Assembly: GCA_009783265.1 (NCBI GenBank)
Contig: WRHM01000004.1
Span: forward strand, 124,001-188,000
Origin: Oscillospiraceae bacterium
GTDB taxonomy: Bacteria; Bacillota; Clostridia; Oscillospirales; WRJC01
Reading direction: 5' to 3'
Length of the DNA: 64,000 nucleotides
Below, in pieces: positions 1 through 7,915 of the stretch (the first letter of the stretch is position 1; every line of letters begins with the position of its first letter). A program made the translations under genes and the position numbers. The notes under the pieces were generated by a model, which made no database searches, was not told the DNA's origin, and saw nothing but the letters and a program-made list of their open reading frames with translations.

Positions 1-687
1 TTTGTGACGCTTGGGTTACATGAGGGTATTATAGAGCCGTCTTTATGGTTAGGGGTTCAATATATAATTAATCAAAAACAAAAGCACAGCAATTTGGGAT
101 TCGGTAATTTAACGTGGTTACAGGGTTTGATAAAATGCAAATGCGGATATACGCTTTATGTGAAAAAATGTGTCAATCGTAAACATAAAAATCCGATAGA
201 ATACAAATATCTATACTGCAAGGGAAAAGACTATGATACTTGCCGGTATTTTACAAACATGATACGCAGTTCCAAAGTGGAAGAAATCGTTGAAGCTGAA
301 ATTATAACGCACTTGAATAATTTAAAAAATATTCAACCCAATGAAATCGAAAAAGATAATCCCGAACTTAACGCTTTAAAAATACAAGCTGCTAAAATTG
401 ATGAGCAGATAGACGGATATGTGAAACAGTTTGAAAATCTCTCCGAAGTGACTATAAAATATTTAGACGATGCGATAAAAAAATTAGATAGCGAAAAAAA
501 GATTTTAATTGATAAAATTAATGATATACAGCTAAAAGCAAACAGAAGTATTGAAATAGACATAGATATTGACGAAGTTATAAATAATTGGTTTGACTAT
601 GAAATGGACGTTAAAAAGGCTGTTTCAAAAAAAATTATCGAGAAGATTATTTTGGACGGCGAAGAAATAAATATTATTTTTTATTGA
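1..687 (+). CDS. Large serine recombinase, C-terminal part (runs off the left edge)
   Basis: The reading frame is open at the first base, so only the last 229 or so codons are visible. They hold the end of the recombinase domain and a zinc-ribbon DNA-binding region (GLIKCKCGYTLYVKK, then YLYCKGK and CRYFT). A long charged coiled-coil segment follows (LNALKIQAAKIDEQIDGYVK onward), and then a short beta-rich tail. This is the usual C-terminal order in large serine recombinases of Clostridia. The catalytic resolvase domain must lie upstream of the window. The protein would catalyse site-specific integration and excision of the left element. It is clearly a different protein from the recombinase at 8743-10434. 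Confidence 0.85.
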   Translation, partial: FVTLGLHEGIIEPSLWLGVQYIINQKQKHSNLGFGNLTWLQGLIKCKCGYTLYVKKCVNRKHKNPIEYKYLYCKGKDYDTCRYFTNMIRSSKVEEIVEAEIITHLNNLKNIQPNEIEKDNPELNALKIQAAKIDEQIDGYVKQFENLSEVTIKYLDDAIKKLDSEKKILIDKINDIQLKANRSIEIDIDIDEVINNWFDYEMDVKKAVSKKIIEKIILDGEEINIIFY

Positions 688-696
688 TAAAATATA

Positions 697-725
697 TTGA
701 CAATCGTTCAAAAACATATTATAAT
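697..725 (+). promoter_or_regulatory. Consensus sigma-A promoter of the toxin-antitoxin operon
   Basis: TTGACA at 697-702 and TATAAT at 720-725 are separated by exactly 17 bases. The promoter lies 36 bases upstream of the antitoxin start and just after the recombinase stop codon, so the toxin-antitoxin pair has its own strong promoter. Confidence 0.75.
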
Positions 726-760
726 ATATATGTAAATAAATATGTAAAGGAGCTATAAGA

Positions 761-1060
761 ATGATTGCAGTAAAAACATTAGATGTAACACAAGATTTTA
801 AAAGTATTGCCGAACGCATTATGCAAGGCGAAAAAGTTTTGATTTCACGTCCCAAAAACGAAAATATCGTTATGATAACCGAAACGGAATATAATCACTT
901 GAACAAATTAAGAGAATCCGCAACTACGAGAACACTAAAAGACGTGTTGCGCGAAACGCAGGAACAAGCGAAAATTAACGGCACTTCTGAATTTACTATG
1001 GACGATATTAACGATATTATCGCAGAAGTTCGGCAGGAAAAAAAGCGTGAGCAGCTATGA
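761..1060 (+). CDS. Type II antitoxin, Phd/YefM family
   Basis: A 99-residue protein with the Phd/YefM fold signature at its N-terminus (FKSIAERIMQGEKVLISRP, then an Ile-Val-Met-Ile strand and a Tyr-Asn helix). The C-terminal half is charged and would bind the toxin. A good ribosome site (AAAGGAG) precedes the ATG. The gene overlaps the following PIN gene by four bases (ATGA), the usual antitoxin-toxin coupling. Phd-type proteins bind DNA and repress their own operon, so autoregulation at the 697-725 promoter is likely. In this context the pair probably stabilises the left element. Confidence 0.85.
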   Translation: MIAVKTLDVTQDFKSIAERIMQGEKVLISRPKNENIVMITETEYNHLNKLRESATTRTLKDVLRETQEQAKINGTSEFTMDDINDIIAEVRQEKKREQL

Positions 1061-1452
1061 AAAATGTAGTTGTGGATACTAATATTATTATATCGGCGGC
1101 AATTTCGGTAAACGGAAATCCTGCCGTAATAATGGACTTAGTTTCTGATAAAGCAATTCAAGCCTATTATAACGATGAAATTTTAGACGAATACAAAAGG
1201 GTATTAGCATACGAAAGGCTAAAAATTGACCCTGCAAAACAAGTTGAAATTATCGAAAAAATAAAAGAAGTTGGTATTTTAATCAAACCCGAAAAAAGCA
1301 ATCTCCCGTTACCGGATGAAAGCGACCGTATTTTTTATGATACCGCGCAAGAAGTCGGTGCAATTCTTATCACGGGTAATATAAAGCATTATCCGGATGA
1401 AGAATTTATTTTAACACCGAGTGAATATATAAAATTAATTGCCGAAGAATAA
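1057..1452 (+). CDS. Toxin of a type II system, PIN-domain ribonuclease (COG1569-like)
   Basis: A 131-residue PIN-domain protein. The first acidic residue is in VVDTNIIISAA, the middle acidic residue in the Glu-Tyr-Lys-Arg-Val helix, and the last ones in PDESDRIFYDTA and LITGNIKHYPDE. This is the pattern of the 'putative toxin-antitoxin system toxin component, PIN family' proteins, which cleave RNA with bound Mg2+. It is translated from a start that overlaps the antitoxin stop. It ends only about 25 bases before dpaB sequence begins, so it marks the right edge of the left element. Confidence 0.85.
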   Translation: MKNVVVDTNIIISAAISVNGNPAVIMDLVSDKAIQAYYNDEILDEYKRVLAYERLKIDPAKQVEIIEKIKEVGILIKPEKSNLPLPDESDRIFYDTAQEVGAILITGNIKHYPDEEFILTPSEYIKLIAEE

Positions 1453-1477
1453 AATATTTTATTATTATCTTGTTACT

Positions 1478-1887
1478 TTCTGCACGCACAAAAAATCTCT
1501 TGAGATTCTCGGAAAATTTGTTGAGAGCGGAATTGATATAATGCCGATTTTATCTGAAAATGCGTGTAATATCTCTACCCGGTTCGGTAAAGCTGATGAT
1601 TTCGTAAAAAATATAGAGGATATTACAAAAAAGAAAATAATAAGCTCTATCGAAGAAAGTGAAAAAATAGGTCCGAACCGCAGCCTTGAGATTATGATTA
1701 TAGCGCCCTGCACGGGGAATACTCTGGCAAAATTAGCAAACGGGATAGTTGATACCAGCGTGACAATGGCGGCAAAAGCCCATTTGAGAAACCAAAAGCC
1801 TTTGGTGATAGGGCTATGCACAAACGACGCGCTTTCTGCTAATTTAATTAATATCGGAATTATGCTCAACAAAAAAAATGTGTTTTT
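1478..1887 (+). CDS. dpaB: dpaB (spoVFB), dipicolinate synthase subunit B, middle segment of an interrupted gene
   Basis: The frame encodes a clear DpaB/SpoVFB flavoprotein sequence: FCTHKKSLEIL, MPILSENA, TRFGKADDF, ap-PCTGNTLAKLANGIVDT, MAAKAHLRNQKPLV and NDALSANLINIG. The protein makes dipicolinic acid with DpaA in the mother cell during sporulation. The segment covers about 136 codons without a stop, lacking roughly a dozen codons at the start and 41 at the end. Upstream it joins element DNA. Downstream of 1887 the frame runs into element sequence (LNTFIKN...). The missing end is at 10724-10850. The open frame extends artificially to 1439 and 2065, but it has no ribosome site and those ends are not dpaB. 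Confidence 0.85.
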
Positions 1888-1908
1888 AAACACATTCATA
1901 AAAAACTG
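1866..1908 (+). other. attL of the 8.8-kb element, left junction within dpaB
   Basis: The dpaB frame (Leu-Asn-Lys-Lys-Asn-Val-Phe) ends in a TT at 1886-1887. The element side, read on the minus strand from 1908 to 1888, is CAGTTTTTTATGAATG followed by TGTTT. This matches the opposite end of the element at 10701-10721 (CAGTTTTTTATTAACG...). The two arms have equal length (21 bases) about the TT, as expected for the halves of one attP site of a serine integrase. The local palindrome AATGTGTTT-TT-AAACACATT is also centred on the TT. Confidence 0.8.
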
Positions 1909-2062
1909 CCTGAAAAACCGCCTAATATCTATGCTTTTTCTACTCTTATTATACTACAAGGAAATAAAAATTTCAAGCATTTTTTACAAAAAGTTTCAAA
2001 AAAACATTCTTGTTCTAAAAACACAAAAATGCTTAAAGTCCATAAATGCGGAGAATGGCAAA

Positions 2063-2110
2063 TAATTGAGATTGTCAAAACAGCTTTTGTTGATAATCTC
2101 AATTTTTGCA
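2063..2110 (+). terminator. Hairpin with T-run near the left end of the element
   Basis: AATTGAGATT and AATCTCAATT form a near-perfect stem, extended by TCAA/TTGA around a short loop, and the right arm is followed by TTTTT. No gene was recognised between 1888 and 2215. That stretch is AT-rich and holds the att arm and this hairpin, which would stop transcription entering from dpaB. Confidence 0.55.
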
Positions 2111-2215
2111 ATATAATATTTAATATGGATTTTGAGTATTAACTGCCGACAAATAAAACTAAATATCGCATAAGCATTACGCATATAATAGTCCAAGCGA
2201 AAGGGGCTATTTTTT

Positions 2216-2554
2216 TTGAAAACAGATAATCAAAACGCTAATCAGAATAACACGCAAACTGACAGCAAGTACATAAAACTTCTTGAAAAAAACAATTTCG
2301 ATTTACAAAAAGAATTAGAAACAAAAAACAATCAAATTGAGGCACTTATCGCCGTTATAAATAATCTATCTGGCAAGGGCAATCAATGGACGAGTTCAAC
2401 AAGAATACCGAGAGCATGGGGGAATAATGGGATTAAAATGCCGATAGAACGACTTGCCAAACATGAATTTGAAAGCCTTATCGACTACGAAATTGCACGG
2501 CAGATTATGGCAAGAAATGCAAGTGAACGAATGAAAGAATTTTCCGACCGTTGA
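2216..2554 (+). CDS. Small coiled-coil protein of unknown function upstream of the relaxase
   Basis: A 112-residue protein with a TTG start preceded by GAAAGGGG. Residues 1-20 are rich in Asn and Gln. Residues 20-55 (KYIKLLEKNNFDLQKELETK and on) form a likely coiled coil. The rest is a basic region with a short helix pair (IERLAKHEFESLIDYEIARQ). I do not recognise the family. Its position just before oriT and the MOBQ relaxase would suit a mobilisation accessory protein, but nothing in the sequence proves this. Confidence 0.6.
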   Translation: MKTDNQNANQNNTQTDSKYIKLLEKNNFDLQKELETKNNQIEALIAVINNLSGKGNQWTSSTRIPRAWGNNGIKMPIERLAKHEFESLIDYEIARQIMARNASERMKEFSDR

Positions 2555-2745
2555 CAAATTGGAAAAAATGGCGTGTCGCATTTCGTCAGCCGCCCAAATA
2601 AATATTCGTCGCAAAGCTCCTCAATTTATTCGGGCGACTTCCTCAAAGCGTGCTTTTATGCCGCCGTCCGCATTGCCGCACTTCGCATGATTCAACCCTG
2701 CGGGTTTCACACGCGAGTGCGACAATCACGAACGACAGGCAAAAA

Positions 2746-2785
2746 GCAGTAAGGGCGCACTTATACATTGCTCCGCAATGTGTGC
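2746..2785 (-). other. oriT: Origin of transfer (oriT) with MOBQ-type nic site
   Basis: On the minus strand the inverted repeat ACATTGC...GCAATGT (2765-2781) is followed by TAAGTGCGCCCT (2763 down to 2752). That dodecamer is the nic region known for RSF1010-type MOBQ plasmids, where the nick falls between TAAGTGCG and CCCT. This puts the expected nick between 2756 and 2755. It lies 60-90 bases upstream of a MOBQ relaxase gene, the normal arrangement. The remaining 2555-2843 sequence is non-coding. Confidence 0.8.
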
Positions 2786-2843
2786 GACAAAATTCGAGCA
2801 TTGTGCATATACTGTAACAAAGTTTATTTGTGAGGTATATGCA

Positions 2844-4271
2844 GTGGCTATTTATCATTTTCACGTTGATATTGTAAGCCGAAAGACAGGGCGGTCATCT
2901 GTTGCCGCTTCCGCTTATCGGGCAGGCGAAAAATTGAAAAACGAACGTGACGGCATAACTCACGATTATAGCAATCGTAGTTCGGTTGGCAAGGCGGCGT
3001 ATAATTCTGGGGGAAAATTAAACGAGAATGATTTCACAAACAAAAGGGGCGTTGTATATAGCGAGATAATTTTGCCCGAAAATGCACCCGCAGAATTTCA
3101 AGACCGCTCTACACTATGGAATGCCGTTGAAAAATCTGAAAAGCGTTGCGATGCACAAACTGCCCGCGATATTGACGTTGCGCTCCCTATTGAGTTTGAC
3201 AGGAATGAACAAATTGAAATTATGCGGGAGTATATTCAAGATAATTTTGTAAGACATGGTATGATTGCCGACTTCGCCATACATGATAAGGGTGACGGCA
3301 ATCCACATGCACATATTTTATTAACGACCCGAAATGTAGATAAAAACGGCTTCGGAAAGAAAAACCGCGACTGGAACGCCAAAGAATATTTGCAGAAATG
3401 GCGGGAAAATTGGTCGGAAATCTGCAATGAGCGGTTACACGCAAAAGGACTTGACGAGCGAATAGACCACAGAACGCTGAAAGCACAGGGCATTGACCGT
3501 GAGCCGACTATACATATTGGAGTGACCGCCGAACACATGGAACGGCGGGGAATTGATACCGAACGAGCGAAAGAAAACAGGGCGATTATTGAACGTAACA
3601 AGGCACAAATGCCTGAAAATATGGCAAAATATATGCACGAATTAAAACAGGGATATGTAATTCTTGATAAGGAAATCGCCGTATTAAAACAACAAGCCGC
3701 CGAAGCACGGCGAGAAATGCAGTCTTTGAAAATAACAGCGGAACGAATTAATGAACGAACCGAAACTATACGGAATTTACACAGGCAGGTTGATAAACTA
3801 AAAGGCGAACGGAAAGAAATGGGCTTTTTTGCAAATAAAAGATTGATTAATTCCCAAATAGAGCAATTTGAACAAGCGTGTGAACGTGCTGAAAATGCTT
3901 TTAATTGGGAATACAAAATTAAACCAGACCAATCCGAAACCGAGATAAAACGGCTTGAAGATAGGGCAGAGAGTTATGGGAATTTACATAATAAATTGCA
4001 AGGGAAAGCCTTATCGTTTGCTTATGAAAAAGATAATTTTGAGCTTGAATATCAGCGACAAAAATTGCTTGCAGAACTTCGCCCAGACGGACAGAAAATC
4101 TTTGAAAAGCTGACGGAGTTAAGCGGGGGAAATCATTGGCAGTCGCAAAGTGAACGTATTCTTAATATTATCACCGAGCGCAATTTTCAAGAGATTTTGA
4201 ATGGCATACAACCAGAACAAGCCGAAAAGTTAATCCAACGCAGAGAGCGCGAAAGAGAATACGAGCAATAG
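2844..4271 (+). CDS. mobA: MobA/MobL relaxase (MOBQ family)
   Basis: A 475-residue protein. The GTG at 2844 is chosen because it gives the family N-terminus VAIYHFHVDIVSRKTGRSS and has GAGGT seven bases before it; a longer frame starts at 2778 but lacks support. The HUH motif is visible in DKGDGNPHAHILLTTR (two His ligands). The catalytic Tyr is expected near the N-terminus (SAYRAGEKL). From about residue 245 the protein is a long charged helical region, as in other MobA/MobL proteins. It would nick oriT at about 2755 and lead the strand into a recipient, using a conjugation machine supplied by another element. Confidence 0.93.
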   Translation: MAIYHFHVDIVSRKTGRSSVAASAYRAGEKLKNERDGITHDYSNRSSVGKAAYNSGGKLNENDFTNKRGVVYSEIILPENAPAEFQDRSTLWNAVEKSEKRCDAQTARDIDVALPIEFDRNEQIEIMREYIQDNFVRHGMIADFAIHDKGDGNPHAHILLTTRNVDKNGFGKKNRDWNAKEYLQKWRENWSEICNERLHAKGLDERIDHRTLKAQGIDREPTIHIGVTAEHMERRGIDTERAKENRAIIERNKAQMPENMAKYMHELKQGYVILDKEIAVLKQQAAEARREMQSLKITAERINERTETIRNLHRQVDKLKGERKEMGFFANKRLINSQIEQFEQACERAENAFNWEYKIKPDQSETEIKRLEDRAESYGNLHNKLQGKALSFAYEKDNFELEYQRQKLLAELRPDGQKIFEKLTELSGGNHWQSQSERILNIITERNFQEILNGIQPEQAEKLIQRREREREYEQ

Positions 4272-4312
4272 CGGAAAATGCAAAACAATTTTTTATTACC
4301 TCGATTAAAGAC

Positions 4313-4444
4313 ATGGTAAAAATTGCTTCGGTAGCAGTAGGTATAAGTTTAATTTTAGGTTTTGGGATAGCAGGAGCGACTTCGGGATTAGGAAATCGTT
4401 ATGCTTGGGTTGATGGGAACGGAAACATAACACCAGTTATATAG
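4313..4444 (+). CDS. Possible 43-residue membrane peptide after mobA
   Basis: A short frame (MVKIASVAVGISLILGFGIA, then GATSGLGNRYAWVDGNGN) holds one hydrophobic helix. The frame is open upstream into the end of mobA in a different phase. It could therefore be a separate small membrane protein, or the tail of a longer relaxase lost by a frameshift near 4268. No convincing ribosome site is seen. It is listed because the hydrophobic and Gly/Asn pattern looks coding. Confidence 0.35.
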   Translation: MVKIASVAVGISLILGFGIAGATSGLGNRYAWVDGNGNITPVI

Positions 4445-4480
4445 AGCTGTTTTTATATATAAGGATAATCGAATTACATA

Positions 4481-4516
4481 AAAATGCCGTTTTACAACGG
4501 CATTTTGGCATTTTTT
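4481..4516 (+). terminator. Rho-independent terminator after the mob region
   Basis: AAAATGCCGTT (4481-4491) pairs with AACGGCATTTT (4496-4506) around a four-base loop, with TTTTTT following. The stretch 4445-4735 contains only this terminator, the promoter below and a leader. Confidence 0.75.
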
Positions 4517-4590
4517 ATATTTTTTACAACAAAATCATGTTAATTTTGTGTAAATCCATGTCGTTTTCTTCGTTTTATTCAGAAAAACAC

Positions 4591-4619
4591 TTGATTTGGG
4601 GCTTTTTTTGTGGTATAAT
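4591..4619 (+). promoter_or_regulatory. Extended -10 promoter for the cargo genes
   Basis: TTGATT (4591-4596) and TATAAT (4614-4619) are 17 bases apart, with TG just before the -10 box. It would drive the gene at 4736 with a leader of about 110 bases. Confidence 0.7.
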
Positions 4620-4735
4620 GTCAATATAGATATTTCTTTCCTCTCAAACATTGCGGACATACGCAAGCCCCGCCCCGATTAGTTTTGCAGTTGTAAAATT
4701 ACTGAAAGCAAAAGGGTAAAAAAGGGGCGATACCA

Positions 4736-5191
4736 ATGACTAAAAAGAATTCTGCTAATATTATTGAGGGTAACGGATTTTATGCAAGCAAACCGTATCT
4801 TTTGAAAGAAGAGCAAGATGAATCAATTAGACTTATGGCAGAAGAATTAAGGAAAAGGGGAATAATATCTGTCTCAAACGAAAAAACAAACCAACACACA
4901 AAAAAATCTAAACAGAAAAAAATTTTTAAAGCAGATGATTATGCTAATTTTACAGATAAAGAGTTATTAGGAATAGCAAAAAAAATGGGATTTGTTGAGG
5001 GCAAAGGATTTTATGCTATTGATTCAAACTCAGAAAAAAGCTATGGTATTGAGCCTTATGAAAGGGAAAAAGAAACTTTTTTCTTGCGAAAAGCAATTCA
5101 AATATTAAACAGCCATGAAAACGGGAAAAAGAATATTATCAATGGGAAAAATAATCCACGAGTGCCAAAGATAAAAAAACAAAGGGTTTAA
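4736..5191 (+). CDS. Element cargo protein with two GxGFYA motifs, unknown function
   Basis: A 151-residue, lysine-rich protein with AAAGGGGCGA as ribosome site. EGNGFYASKPY near residue 11 and EGKGFYAIDSN near residue 85 are the two halves of an internal repeat, separated by a basic linker (THKKSKQKKIFKADD in outline). The C-terminus is strongly basic. I do not recognise the family. It is the first gene after the 4591-4619 promoter, ahead of the J-domain gene, with a hairpin between the two. Confidence 0.6.
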   Translation: MTKKNSANIIEGNGFYASKPYLLKEEQDESIRLMAEELRKRGIISVSNEKTNQHTKKSKQKKIFKADDYANFTDKELLGIAKKMGFVEGKGFYAIDSNSEKSYGIEPYEREKETFFLRKAIQILNSHENGKKNIINGKNNPRVPKIKKQRV

Positions 5192-5210
5192 GTATTTTTT
5201 AACAAAAAAT

Positions 5211-5243
5211 AGAAAAGTGTTTCGGCAGAGAGACACTTTTTTT
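5211..5243 (+). terminator. Hairpin with T-run between the cargo gene and the J-domain gene
   Basis: AAAAGTGT and ACACTTTT flank a loop and are followed by more T residues. It lies upstream of the ATG at 5277, which argues against the longer frame starting at 5217. Confidence 0.6.
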
Positions 5244-5276
5244 GTAAATAAGTATTTGATTTTGAGGAAATGTTAT

Positions 5277-6302
5277 ATGTATGAAGAATATTATAAAATT
5301 TTAGAAATCTCTCCAAATGCTTCTGCGGAAGATATAAAAAAGGCATATATAGAGGCTTCTCAAATGTATCACCCTGATGCCAATATTGGCAAAAGACCTG
5401 AAATAATAAAAAAATTTGAAGCTAAATTTAAAGAAATACGCGAAGCATATGAAGTATTGTCAAAACTTGTAAAATATAAAGAGCAAGAGCAGCAGGGACG
5501 ACAAGGAGAGGAAAGACCGGCGCAAACACAACAGAAACGAGGGCAACAGGCACGTCAGTCACAGACACAAGAACGGCAAAGACAAGAGGAACAAGAACGA
5601 CAGAGGCAACGGGAGCAAGAAGAACGTCAAAAGCAACAAGAGGAATTAAAAATAAAATATGATGATTTAGTCGCTCAAAAAAAGAGAGCGAAAGGTGAGG
5701 TCCGTTTCCGTTCTCTTGCACAACAATTCCGTGATATGGGTAATTATAGAGATTCTCTTGCATTAGCAATAGAATGTGAAAATATTGCTAATAGAATAAA
5801 AGCCGAGCGAGAACGGAAAGAAAAAGAAGAATTAAAAATAAAATATGATAATTTGGTTGCCCAAAAAATGACAGCCACAAGCGAGGACGACTTCCGCTCT
5901 CTTGCACAGCAATTCCGTGATATGGTTGATTATATAAATGCACCTTTATTAGCAATAGAGTGTGAAAACATTGCCAATAAAATAAAAGTAGAACGAGAAC
6001 GAAAAAAATCAAAATCAGAAAACACCCCTTTTATTACTATTACACTTGTTTTAATAACTCTTATAGCATTACCCGTTTGGAGAATAATTGTGAACCATTC
6101 CCAGAATAAAAGTTTTGATGGTTGGTCGTATTTTTTAGCTCTTTTAATAGTTGCTCATCTTGGGCATATGGGTTGGACTTTGTTTGCAGAAGAAATAACA
6201 AGGTTCATAAGAATTTTATACATATTAATTATATTAGTATATTGTTCAATGTTCGTTTTGCTTGTAACAGGTGTGATAAACATAGCATTTTTTGAGTTTT
6301 AA
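5277..6302 (+). CDS. J-domain protein with tandem repeats and C-terminal membrane segments
   Basis: A 341-residue protein. The ATG at 5277 follows TGAGGAA and starts the J domain directly (MYEEYYKILEISPNA, then the HPD motif in MYHPDAN). Residues 65-125 are a Gln/Glu/Arg-rich low-complexity coil. Two 60-residue repeats follow, each beginning LKIKYD and containing FRSLAQQFRDM and LAIECENIAN. The C-terminus has three hydrophobic helices. J domains stimulate Hsp70 ATPase, so the protein may recruit DnaK to the membrane. It is not a normal DnaJ: it lacks the zinc and substrate domains. Its role on a mobilisable element is unknown. Confidence 0.8.
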   Translation: MYEEYYKILEISPNASAEDIKKAYIEASQMYHPDANIGKRPEIIKKFEAKFKEIREAYEVLSKLVKYKEQEQQGRQGEERPAQTQQKRGQQARQSQTQERQRQEEQERQRQREQEERQKQQEELKIKYDDLVAQKKRAKGEVRFRSLAQQFRDMGNYRDSLALAIECENIANRIKAERERKEKEELKIKYDNLVAQKMTATSEDDFRSLAQQFRDMVDYINAPLLAIECENIANKIKVERERKKSKSENTPFITITLVLITLIALPVWRIIVNHSQNKSFDGWSYFLALLIVAHLGHMGWTLFAEEITRFIRILYILIILVYCSMFVLLVTGVINIAFFEF

Positions 6303-6425
6303 GTAATCCAACCTCTCATAAAAATTATTATTACAAAGAAAACTCATGGAAAAATTGTGCATGAGTTTTCTTTTTGCGAATATAAATATATGACATACAA
6401 AAAACACAAAAGAGGAGCGGAATAT

Positions 6426-6962
6426 ATGGGAGTTGCATATATTGTTATGATGATTTTGCAATTACTGTGGAAAACCTGTGTCTTTGCCTTTAAATTCATA
6501 ATGCGCTTGCATGAAAAAGGGATTTTAATTCCCGCATTAATTCTCGGCGTGGGTTATTGGTGTTTTTTTAGTTTTTGGAATAAGGGAAAAGTGGACGGTA
6601 TCGGTATAAAGATATTGGCTGTTCTCATCAGTGCAATTTTACTCGTTATTATTTTTTCTATTATAATACGACAAAAGAAAAAAGACGGTTCTATCAATCA
6701 AAATCTACGTATTGGAAGAATGATACCCGGATTAGTTTTTTTAACAGGGTGTTGTTTGGCATATATTATGTGGAGCGAGGAAAACGCCGATATTAGTTTA
6801 AAACCACAAGCGATTATCGCTGTGATAATCTCATTTATTCTTTTTATTATTCTCGCTTTATGGCAAATAAAAAAAGACCCGACAAGAAACAATAACACAC
6901 CCATATACAGCCCTGAAACTCACGGAGTTGTGTTTGGAAGAAAAGATAAGTTTACTATTTAG
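6426..6962 (+). pseudogene. TraG/VirD4 coupling protein, N-terminal remnant
   Basis: A 178-codon frame. The ATG at 6426 is chosen because AGAGGAG precedes it; the longer frame from 6357 has no site. It has at least four hydrophobic helices, then TPIYSPETHGVVFGRKDKF. In TraG/VirD4 proteins a His-Gly-x-x-x-Gly segment directly precedes the nucleotide-binding region. Here the frame stops immediately after it. The C-terminal part of the same protein family follows in another frame at 6950-7771, and the Walker A region is missing between them. Confidence 0.7.
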
Positions 6963-7771
6963 ATTTATCATTTATCGAAACATTAAAAGAAATTCAGCTT
7001 AACAACCCTAAACAATTAATCGAAATCGTTTCAAAAAGCCCCAACGAAAAAGCGAAATTATGCGTAGGAAATTTCGTCGGCATGGAAGATAAAACTCTGT
7101 CGGGCATTTATGCAGAAATCAGCAAATCCATTGTAACCCTCGTAACAGATGATGATATTGTTTCTGTTTTATCACGTAAAAACGTGATAACTCCCACAGA
7201 TTTGGAATATGGGCATGACATTTATATACAAATCCCCGAACACCTTTTGAGCCAATGGAAAAACCTGTTGACACTCATTGTCAATCAGTTTTTAACTCAT
7301 TTTGAAAAACGAGCAGAAACGGGAGTAAACCCAATTTTATTTTTGCTTGACGAGTTTCCCCGACTTGGCAAAATCCCCTCCATAATGAACGGTTTGGCAA
7401 CGTTACGGAGCAAAAAAATATCAATATGCTTATTTGTTCAGAGTTTGGCGCAACTTGATTTAATTTACGGCGAAAAAGAACGCAAGGTAATTTCAGACAC
7501 TTGCGCGTATAAGGCAATTTTAAGCGCGACTGACGCGGACACACAAGAATATTTTAGCCGTCTTGTCGGCACTTTTGACAAGCCCATGACAGGACACGGC
7601 ACACAAAGAGACGGTTATATTGGAATCAAGAAAGGCGAAAGCGCCAACACAGCAGAACAGGAACGGCGAATAATCAAACCCGAAGAATTTGCAACACTCA
7701 AAGATATAGTATTATTAACTCCGTTTGGTTTTCTTCGCGTTGATAAAAAGCCGTATTATGGGTACGATTAA
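6950..7771 (+). pseudogene. TraG/VirD4 coupling protein, C-terminal remnant
   Basis: The frame is open from 6950. An internal ATG at 7082 gives 229 codons, but coding similarity starts earlier (FIETLKEIQLNNPKQLIEIV, then AKLCVGNFVGMEDKTLSGIY). It contains the Walker B region ILFLLDEFPRLGKIP, then LRSKKISICLFVQSLAQLD and SATDADTQEYFSRLVG, all typical of TraG/VirD4 ATPases. Walker A is absent. With the 6426-6962 remnant this looks like one gene with an internal deletion of very roughly 200-300 codons. The element could then not recruit its own DNA to a type IV channel and would need a helper. Confidence 0.75.
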
Positions 7772-7812
7772 AAACAGCCTTAAATAATTCAAAGTTTAAT
7801 CTATATTAATAA

Positions 7813-7845
7813 ATAAGCTATAAATTTTTTTAATTTATAGCTTAT
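7813..7845. terminator. AT-rich perfect hairpin after the coupling-protein remnant
   Basis: ATAAGCTATAAATT (7813-7826) and AATTTATAGCTTAT (7832-7845) form a perfect 14-base inverted repeat around a five-base T loop. It is probably a terminator, although the T-run lies in the loop. Confidence 0.5.
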
Positions 7846-7915
7846 AATAATGCTTTAATATCATAGTGTTGTATTATTTATCTGCTAAACTGCTAAAAAT
7901 AAGGAGCTGATAAAA

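Larger units (their letters stand above)
1..1477. mobile_element. Right end of a serine-recombinase element inserted near the 5' end of dpaB (partial)
   Basis: The stretch holds the C-terminal half of a large serine recombinase and a toxin-antitoxin pair. It then passes directly, at about 1470-1480, into the coding frame of dpaB at its conserved Phe-Cys-Thr codons. The first dozen or so dpaB codons (the Lys-Gly-Lys-x-Ile-Gly-Phe-x-Leu-Thr-Gly-Ser part of the family) are not present before that point. The simplest reading is that this is the right-hand end of an element whose left end, and the dpaB start codon, lie outside the window. The exact boundary is inferred to within about 15 bases because the partner junction cannot be seen. 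Confidence 0.7.

Noticed and set aside
1439-2065. A 208-codon open frame that could be called one protein
   Set aside because: Only 1478-1887 is dpaB sequence. The first 13 codons and the part after 1887 are element DNA, and there is no ribosome site.
2778-2843. Longer N-terminus for the relaxase
   Set aside because: It overlaps the oriT hairpin and lacks a ribosome site; the family N-terminus starts at the GTG at 2844.
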